Origin: Dentipellis sp. KUC8613
Lineage: Eukaryota; Basidiomycota; Agaricomycetes; Russulales; Hericiaceae
Direction of reading: 5' to 3'
DNA length: 64,000 bases
NCBI GenBank assembly: GCA_002286715.1
Contig: NSJX01000003.1
Coordinates: 918,680 to 982,679 of the forward strand
Both the position numbers and the translations under genes were made by a program. Every line of letters starts with the position of its first letter. Position 1 is the first letter of the stretch. The notes below the pieces were generated by a model. The model saw nothing but the letters and a program-made list of their open reading frames with translations, was not told the origin of the DNA and ran no database searches. Below are positions 55,352 to 64,000 of this stretch, piece by piece.

Positions 55352-55383
55352 GCCTCCCGCTTCCCGCCTCCCGCCTCCCGCCA
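55352..55383 (+). repeat. Tandem CCTCCCG-type repeat before a start codon
   Basis: Four imperfect 7-nt units (CCTCCCG, CTTCCCG, CCTCCCG, CCTCCCG) run from 55352 to 55380 and end in GCCACC directly before the SAP-protein ATG at 55386. They form a pyrimidine-rich leader and an ideal Kozak context. Confidence 0.75.
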
Positions 55384-55385
55384 CC

Positions 55386-57806
55386 ATGCCGCCTCCTCTC
55401 CAGCGCCCCGCCCTCGAGTCTATGAAACGCGCTGATCTCCAAAGGCTCTGCAAAGTCCGTCTCGTTCTCATCTAGCAAGTCTCGTTCGATCTCACTATTT
55501 CCGTCTCCAGGATCATGGTCTCAAGGCTAATCTCAAGACAGAAGCTCTCATTGACCTTCTTCTCGATTCCACCAGGTTTGTCTTTCACTTCCAACCTCGC
55601 GCACTCAGCCAACCTTCTTCAAGTGTTCCTCCCCCGGATCCCCAACCCTCCCAACCCCTCCGGTCCACGTCTACGCGACTCGTTTCCCGTAGCTCCGGAA
55701 GTAGGCCTCGCCTGCAATCATCGAGCTCAGTCATCATTCACTCCGACAGCGAAGATGAAGATGACTATACGAAACCTGGGTTATCCCATCAGGGATCCGA
55801 ACCACCTCACTCTCCTCCTCGAGGTCCCGCTACACGGACACGTAAAGCTAAGGATGCTCAGTTAAAGCTCGGTGTCGGTAGACCTATGGCGGCTGGTGGT
55901 TCCGGTGCCCGAGCTGTCACCAAGTCAATAAGCATGGGAAGGAGCAAGCGCGGGAAGAGCAGTCGCAGTGCGAAACCTGTAGACGAGACAATAGAAGAAG
56001 GTATGTTGCTTCGTTTATTGTATGTCGTTCCTCTCCCTCATATATTCCACTTGCAGAGCCTGAGCCTGAACGTAAGTCTGCCTGTCCATGCCCTTCTCTG
56101 CTCGTTGATGCTCACTGACCCTATAGCCAGCCCCCCCATTGCGGGCCCGTCCAGCTATGCGCGTAGCTCTCCGCCCGTCATTCCCGATCGCGCCGCTGAC
56201 GAGCCGAAGCCGGCGATGTCAAACCTTGGAGTCGATGAAATTCATATGTTAATTGAGTCGCAAGTAAGCACGTTGCCAATCTTCCTTTGACTACATCTTC
56301 TAATCTATTTACGCCTCTTTGAGACTCAACCACTTCAGCATCGTATAGCATCTTTGCAGACGGAACTTCACAAGCAAACTTTACTCCACTCATCACAAGT
56401 CAATGACTTGAAGGAGAAGATCCGAAACCTCGAGAACGAAGTCGCCGGATTTCGTCGTCAATCTGCAACAATTGAGCTGCTCAAAGGTTCTTTGGAGCGT
56501 CTTGAATCCGAGTTTAGTAGAACTTTCGTCGCTGAGACAGCCGACCCCTCACGTCATGAGCCTATGAGTCTCTCCACACCTGTAAGTATACCTTCAGGCA
56601 GCCCACCTCATCCTGGCACTTCTACGTGAGTTTTCGTTCCGGATAAGCGTTAAGACGATGTAATAGTTGACTTACCGGCCTCGTTGGCGTGACAGATGGA
56701 CCACTCAACCTCCTGCACAGTCTTCGGCAGCCACAGCTGAGAGGAATTCTCAAAGGAATACGGCCACCTTCGAATATCCGCCAGCCCCTGCTCGCTCTCC
56801 CGCCAAGAGGATAGAGAAGAGTGCTGCTCAATCTGCTTTAGGAAAGCGACAACGTACACCAGATGACCGTCCAATTTCGGGCATCTTGGAGGTTGGCAAG
56901 GAGGGGGAGCTGTCTGCGGAGGAGCTGGATAAGGTGGTGTTACGACCAGGAAGGAAAAGGCCGAAAGTCGAGGAAAGCGAGAGTCAGAGGCTGGAGCACT
57001 TCGCATCTGCAGAACCAATAGCCGGCCCGTCTGGCACAGTTCCCGGTGCAGTCGAGGAAGCGAACACTGGCCGTCACGCCAAGTTCAGCGTGTTCGAAGG
57101 GCCTGAAGAACTCAGTCAAGTTCATGACACCCGCCCCGTCCTTCCTGCAACCATGTTGGACGAGGAGATTACTGAGGACGACTTCGCATTCTTCGATCCA
57201 GGCGCCAATCGAGGTCACGGTAATGGTCCCAAGACTAGCACAGCGAATGCTGCCGAAAATCAGCGCCCGTTCAATTTTGGATTTCCTCTATCCGGCCCAT
57301 TTCCCGTCACATCAACCCCCGCACCTTCAACTTCTTTACCAGCTATGGACACTTCCCCTATTTCCAATAACTTCCCATATCCCGAGCCCCCTCATTCGCC
57401 AAGTCCAGCGCCTGTACCAGGCACTAGCTACAGCCATCGGACAGAACGCATCACCAGTAGAGTGGAACGAGTCGACCCTTTCCATCCTTTCGGGACGCCT
57501 CCTGGAAGCCGAAATCCCTCTGGATCGACTATCCCGCCCCATGATTCTGCAATGAACTCCCTCCTCCGCACGCCGCCAACGTTGGCGGACATGCTCGAAC
57601 CCGATAATGAGTTCGGAGGTATTCGTCGGAAAGCCTCTAGCAATGATGTTGGCGCTGGTCTTGGTATGACGTCTATGCCGATGAGAGTGGAAGAAACTCC
57701 GGCAGGTCCTATGCGCCGGACTATGTACGGGACAGAATTGGAAGGCGATACAAGATTCGGCGACTTTGGCGTTGAAGGCGTTGCCACCGGGTTTTGGGGT
57801 CGCTAG
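55386..57806 (+). CDS. SAP-domain protein (putative nuclear, DNA-binding)
   Basis: Six exons: 55386..55454, 55511..56000, 56057..56071 (15 nt), 56127..56263, 56339..56625 and 56696..57806, giving 702 residues. The N-terminal SAP domain, a short helix-extended-helix DNA-binding unit, reads MKRADLQRLCKDHGLKANLK then TEALIDLLLD, at residues 12-45. A Ser-rich acidic stretch (HSDSEDEDDY) and a basic cluster (GRSKRGKSSRS) follow. A coiled coil spans about 275-345 (HSSQVNDLKEKIRNLENEV). The last exon is Pro/Ser-rich and contains KRPKVEES and LDEEITEDDFAFF. A 48-nt, GT-AG, in-frame segment at 55576..55623 could be spliced out without breaking the frame, leaving 686 residues. Its exact role is unknown; chromatin or RNA-processing factors often carry SAP domains. 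Confidence 0.78.
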
Positions 57807-58176
57807 TAAAGCTTCATTCTAGCACTGTCGTATTGTTGCTACCGTTTTGTTTTCGTTGCTTTCTCCAATCGCCTTGTTTTTCTTTACTCGTTCGCTGCCT
57901 GTTTGATGATCGGATGTAATTTATGATTTCTTCGCTTCGCTGTGTATCAATCACGGAAACGGGAATCGTTTCAACACTTGTTTGATGGTAATGTCATTTA
58001 GCAAGATACAGGGGTACAACAACGACTTGATAGCAAAATTCCTGACATGTCCAATAATGAAGTGATGGGTAGCGAACGATGTTGAGCTGGGCGATGTGGA
58101 CAAGCAGCATCTAACCATGGAGCCGTATGAGTCACAATCCGGGGGCCGATAAATAATGGTCTCTAACTGCAATAAT
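57807..58176. other. Convergent 3' region, no gene
   Basis: This is 370 nt between the facing stop codons of the SAP gene (+) and the MAP kinase (-). T-rich patches near 57840-57890 fit a 3' untranslated region. Confidence 0.55.
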
Positions 58177-59732
<1,556 letters not shown>

Positions 59733-62162
59733 GGCGGAATGTGTTGTTTAGGTGTGACAAAGGAAACGATGCAGAAGGACAGAGAGCAAAGAAGGCGAAT
59801 CGATGACAGGTGGCAGAAAGCAAAGGGAAAGACCAGAGTCCCTGTTGCGGAGCACTTTTATAGTTGATCGTGCCATCGCTACGAAGCGCCGTTTGACTTA
59901 CGGCCGCATCTGATGATCTCCGGACAGTCCTTGATACCTGCATAGCAGTAAGTAAGCGGCGCGTCCAGTCCTCTATGTGCGCCTACATTCCACCCCACGT
60001 CCATAATTTCGAAGGATGGGACAGAATGTATACTACCAAGGAGAACAGGCGTTGGGTCGGAGCGGACGACCCACTAGGCGAGTCTATTACACTTTCATTT
60101 ACAACCTCGTTAAGTGGCCCGAAGTGCGTGCCTGCTGATCTTAGATCTCATCTCAACCTTCCGGACTGGCACTCCAAACCTTCAAGCAACTAACACAAAG
60201 CAGCCAATGCAGAGCATGGTATCTGGCAAGCTGTCACAGATATATACTCTGCATTGTGTACTTGCCACTGAGGATACCGGGGGTGGTTGAGTTCGCTGCA
60301 CACCACGTGTGCAGACGCTGCCAACAAAACCCAACAGCGTCCTGATCGCTGCTGCTTCGGTAAACCACGGGAGGTCACCCAGAAGATTTCCCATCCTCCT
60401 GCCAGGCCGCCCGACGCATTCCTAATTGCCGAACGGGTTGGTCCATATTATCTAGTGATAGTCAATTCGTCAGGATCCTAGGTTTGACTGTCGTGGCCCG
60501 TCTGACCTCCTACTATTGCACCCAGGCCATTCACATTCGTCGTGTTGATAATAATTTGTGCGCCAAGCCTCACTGAAACGACTTCCAGACGCTAATGGTG
60601 AAAATGCTGATGATGGTGTGTTGATGTAGCACTCGTACCTATGTTCATCCACCCGGGGTCCACCTATATATATGTCGCAAGTTCGCATACGATAAGTAAC
60701 GCCCGAAAGCCACGAAGTGGTCCGTGCGATTGCAGCTTGTACGACAACGGGCCCTATTGAACGACGCAGACCTCCCTTCCCTGCATGAGAGCTTCCGAGA
60801 ATGACGAGCTTCCAAGTTCAGTCTGCCAACGGCGTCGGAGCAGACGATCAGAGCTATCCGCGCTAGCGAGGCCCAGTGAGCCTCTCGGCCAGAAATGAGG
60901 AACGGCAACACGCAAACTTTACAGCTTTCTAGGGAGACATGCGCGTAGCAACAAGGGTCGAGGGGCTCCGCTTCGACCACCCGAATCTTGAACCAGTCTT
61001 CATACTTATCAAGTTTTCGGATCGGAGTTACCGATGTCCGACGTGCCCGCGCAGAAGTGATAAGCTGGAATGGTTGCTGAAAGCCATCCAATAGTCGCGC
61101 CGGCCTGATCGAGCTGAAGTGGATGCCCCGCAGCCGTCGTCAGGACACAGGTTGACCCTGAATGCTACAACCTGCACGGCGGTGCATGAATTCTGGATTA
61201 TGTATACCTACACCAACTGGATGTCAGGTCTAGAACAGCGTTCTATAGAATGCGAGGATGTGGTCAAGGGAATAAGTAACGTTCGAGTCTCCTGGCGGGG
61301 ATGAAGTCTTGTGGTCAGCCACGCCTGTGCACGCAAGTCTACCTCGTAGTTCGGGCCATTCGGTGGTTTCGGGGCGGGTGGGACATATGCTGCGTCGGCG
61401 GGAATAACGGTAAAATATGCTAGTACCACAAGCAGACTGCAGTGGGCCTGGCGGTGAAAGATGCGGTGCGTTTTTTAGAACCCGATCGGCGTCGGTGGGC
61501 TGATGACGGTTGTGCATTTCGTCGATGTTTGCATTTCATCCCCGTGTGATGGCCGTGTTTCTTGACGAGACCCGCAGAGCGCCGAATCGTGGGCAGTCGT
61601 GTAGGACTGACGGCCAGAGCCTTGAGCGACAAAGAACGAAAGAGACAGCAAAGCAACTCACCAAGCGCGCGCCATATACGCGGTGCCCGGCTTCAGCCGA
61701 GACTTTGCAGGCGACGTAGTCGAGTACAATACAAGTCTCAGGTCTTCTTCACTCATGTTCACGTTTTCTTCCGTGCAGACACCAATACTGAGGTAGGAGA
61801 CACACGTGGTCAGAAATCTGAAACCATGACCGTATCAACTTATAGAGAAGTTCTGCATTGACGTTAGCACTGGAATTTGCATCGCCGTGATCAATCGAAA
61901 GCCGTGGATCAGTGAGGCGTTATTGTCTCGCCACGATCATTGGTCTGCATGCCTCGGGGTCCCTTAAACTGTCGGTACCGGTGATCCCATGGGCTGCTCG
62001 GGCGTAGCAGTCTTTTCTGAACTGCAGATCGGCTGTCAGTATTGCCTCGTTCCGGCGAGTTTAAAAGGCAGTCCCCCCAAGGCAAAATGTCCTCATTCAT
62101 ATCATTCTTCTCCTTCTCTATACACCCCTCTTAATTTTTTACGACCTCAGGCTTCGAACGAC
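59733..62162. other. 2.4-kb gene-poor region
   Basis: This is the largest gap in the window, between the MAP kinase start and the cupredoxin start, which point away from each other. It holds only short open frames without family features on either strand. I did not find inverted or direct terminal repeats, transposase motifs or a tRNA. It should contain the promoters of both genes; beyond that I see nothing in it. Confidence 0.5.
62061..62162 (+). promoter_or_regulatory. Candidate core promoter of the cupredoxin gene
   Basis: A TTTAAAAGG sequence at 62060-62068, about 95 nt upstream of the start codon, resembles a TATA box. It is followed by a pyrimidine-rich run (62101-62130), the common fungal arrangement for a strongly expressed secreted protein. 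Confidence 0.4.
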
Positions 62163-63669
62163 ATGTTATCTCTGCGAAACACCCTCTCCTTGGGTCTTGC
62201 TGTCCTGTCCACGGCTCATGCACAGACGGTATGGGATATCACCGTTGGCGGCCCAAACGGCGAGACTGTGTACAACCCCACCAACATTGTGAGTATCAGT
62301 TTCTCGTACGTATGTAGATCTCGTAGCTCACCGTGGCTGCTTTTCTAGAATGCCCAACCCGGCGATCAGGTTGTCTTCCACTTCAACCCCAAGAACCACA
62401 CAGTGACGCAATCATCTTTTGCTGAGCCCTGCGGTAAAATTGACGGAGGCTTTGACTCCGGCTTGTTAGTCCCTTTGCCTACTTCGTGCTTTCTCCGTTC
62501 TGACTGTTTGATTTTATCTGCAGCAACCCCGTAGCTGTTGGCGCAACAGACCACCCTACGTTCAACTTCACCGTTAAAGATGTACGTTTTCTTTTTCAGA
62601 CGTACCATTATCATGACTGACCACTGTTCAAAGACCAACCCGGTATGGGTTTACTGTCGCCAGGGAGCGGGCACTCCGGCTAGCCATTGTGGCATGGGCA
62701 TGGTGTTCGCGGTCAATCCCGGAGCAGATGGCGCCAACAATTCGTTTGCCAATTTCCAGGCCAAAGCCCTTGCGGAGGGTGCCGCTCTGTCATCCTCTGC
62801 AGCGGCTTCGTCCACCGTCGCTTCAGACTCTTCTGCCTCAACGACATACACCGCTGCATATGGGAATGCAACCATCCCTCCCCCTCCTACGATAGTGACC
62901 GTCACAGATACCATCACCCTTGATGGCACCACCTGGACCACGACTTACGGCTCTTACCCCGGCTCCCCTGCCCCTACCCCCGGATCAGCGTCAGGAACTG
63001 TCCACAAGGTTGTCGTTGGCGGTGCCAACTTGACGTTTGACCCGCCCTTCGTCTCTGCTCTTCCTCGGGACACGATCGTTTTCGAATTGTGCGTTCATTT
63101 GTCGTGGCCCTGTAGCAAGATACTAACAGTTTCTGAATAGCCACCAGAAGAACCATTCCGCCACTCAGTCGTCCTTCGAGGCGCCTTGTGTTCACGCTGA
63201 TGGCGGCTTTGACTCTGGATTGTAAGAATCTATCTTTCACGTGGAAGTTAGGAGCTGACACTCGTCTCCCCCCAGCAACCCTGTTGCCGACAATGCGACC
63301 ACATTCCCGACGTTCAATGTCACTGTCAACGACACCGCTCCCATCTGGGTCTACGTAGGTTTTCCATGGACGACTTTACTAGCACAGGTTTTGACGTTCT
63401 CCGTGTAGTGCATGCAGACCACCGGTGGAAGCCACTGCGGCAAAGGCATGGTGTTTGCAGTGAACCCCGTCGAGACCTCTGGTCGCAGTTTCGAGGCCTT
63501 CCAGTCGCTGGCTGAGGAGCTCAACGGCACAGCGGCTGCGTCAGGCTCCGGCTCTGCTTCCGGCGCCTCGCCTTCGTCGTCTTCGCAGGATTCCGGTGCT
63601 CTTGGCTTGAAGGCACAGAGCACGCTCGGCCTTGCTGCCATCGGTTTGATCCTGGGCTCGCTGCTGTAA
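62163..63669 (+). CDS. Secreted GPI-type protein with two cupredoxin domains
   Basis: Seven exons: 62163..62288, 62349..62464, 62524..62581, 62634..63088, 63141..63221, 63276..63354 and 63409..63669, giving 391 residues. A signal peptide (LGLAVLSTAHA, cleaved near residue 20) leads to two plastocyanin-like domains. Each keeps all four type-1 copper ligands. In domain 1 these are His in PKNHT, Cys in WVYC, His in SHC and Met in GMGMVF. In domain 2 they are His in QKNHS, Cys in WVYC, His in GGSHC and Met in GKGMVF. The two are joined by a 100-residue Ser/Thr/Pro-rich linker. The C-terminus is Ser-rich and ends in a hydrophobic LGLAAIGLILGSLL, typical of GPI attachment. Such proteins are common on basidiomycete cell surfaces; their redox partners are unknown. 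Confidence 0.9.
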
Positions 63670-64000
63670 GCCAGTCTCCCCACGGGGGTTTCGCACCGAT
63701 CACGTATACCTTCACGTTACTATATTGTATCCCTTTCCTTTCTGGTAGTTGTCGTTGGCGACGTTTGTTTTGGGACTTTTAGAACTTCTTGCTCATATTA
63801 ACGGACATACTAATACTCAACTTCGATGCCATCCTAGTTGTTACACGGTCATTTGTGCCACGCATAGGACTGAATTCAGACGCATGTGTCCGTCGTTATA
63901 ACAAAGCACCATCAGCTACGATGTGCTTATATCAATATTGCTACGCCATGAAATCGCTTGAAAGCGAATCTCTGTGACAGCATGGACGAAAAAACCAAAG
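63670..64000. other. 3' region of the cupredoxin gene, no further gene
   Basis: These last 331 nt of the window are AT-rich and show no coding signal. The next gene lies outside. Confidence 0.5.

Noticed and set aside
60645..61091. Minus-strand frame of about 148 residues in the gene-poor region.
   Set aside because: Composition and motifs match no family, no splice partners were found, and such lengths occur by chance at this base composition.

Overview
The window is nuclear DNA from a basidiomycete fungus, most likely an agaricomycete. The evidence is the gene set plus dense, very short introns (mostly 45-60 nt) in almost every gene, short intergenic gaps on both strands, and typical fungal families: SRF1, KEOPS KAE1, PEX11, a pheromone-type MAP kinase, flavocytochrome b2 and a GPI-anchored cupredoxin. 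No prokaryotic, plasmid or viral features were seen. Exon models were rebuilt by hand from splice sites and reading phase; for every complete gene the exon lengths sum to a multiple of three and give an uninterrupted protein. Exact splice sites remain predictions.

Layout, left to right. 0-15 kb: the 3' end of an adenylate-forming enzyme, an XRCC2-like recombination ATPase divergent from a large coiled-coil protein, the ribosome-biogenesis factor SLX9, an SLC35F5-like transporter, an SRF1-like membrane protein divergent from a FAM192A/NIP30-type nuclear protein, and the splicing factor ESS2. 15-31 kb: nudE, exosome CSL4, pyruvate dehydrogenase E2, KAE1, a GT8 glycosyltransferase, ribosomal protein S28, lipoyl synthase, CMC1, PEX11 and fumarase. 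This stretch is rich in mitochondrial and peroxisomal functions; lipoyl synthase makes the cofactor carried by E2 six kilobases away.

31-46 kb: the INO80 chromatin-remodelling ATPase, RNA polymerase III subunit RPC37/RPC5, a 14-exon 829-residue protein I do not recognise, two further proteins of unknown function (one with an AT-hook core) and a small J-domain protein. 46-64 kb: a seven-transmembrane protein with a long cytoplasmic tail that looks like a receptor or sensor, a three-LIM-domain protein ending in RQxTG repeats, flavocytochrome b2 divergent from a SAP-domain protein, a Fus3/Kss1-type MAP kinase, a 2.4-kb stretch with no gene, and a secreted GPI-type protein with two type-1 copper domains.

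The most unusual items are three introns that need GC-AG splice sites (PEX11, INO80 and the seven-TM gene), first exons made only of the start codon (SLX9 and S28), the seven-TM protein, the unassigned 829-residue protein, and a dense G-tract between two divergent genes.
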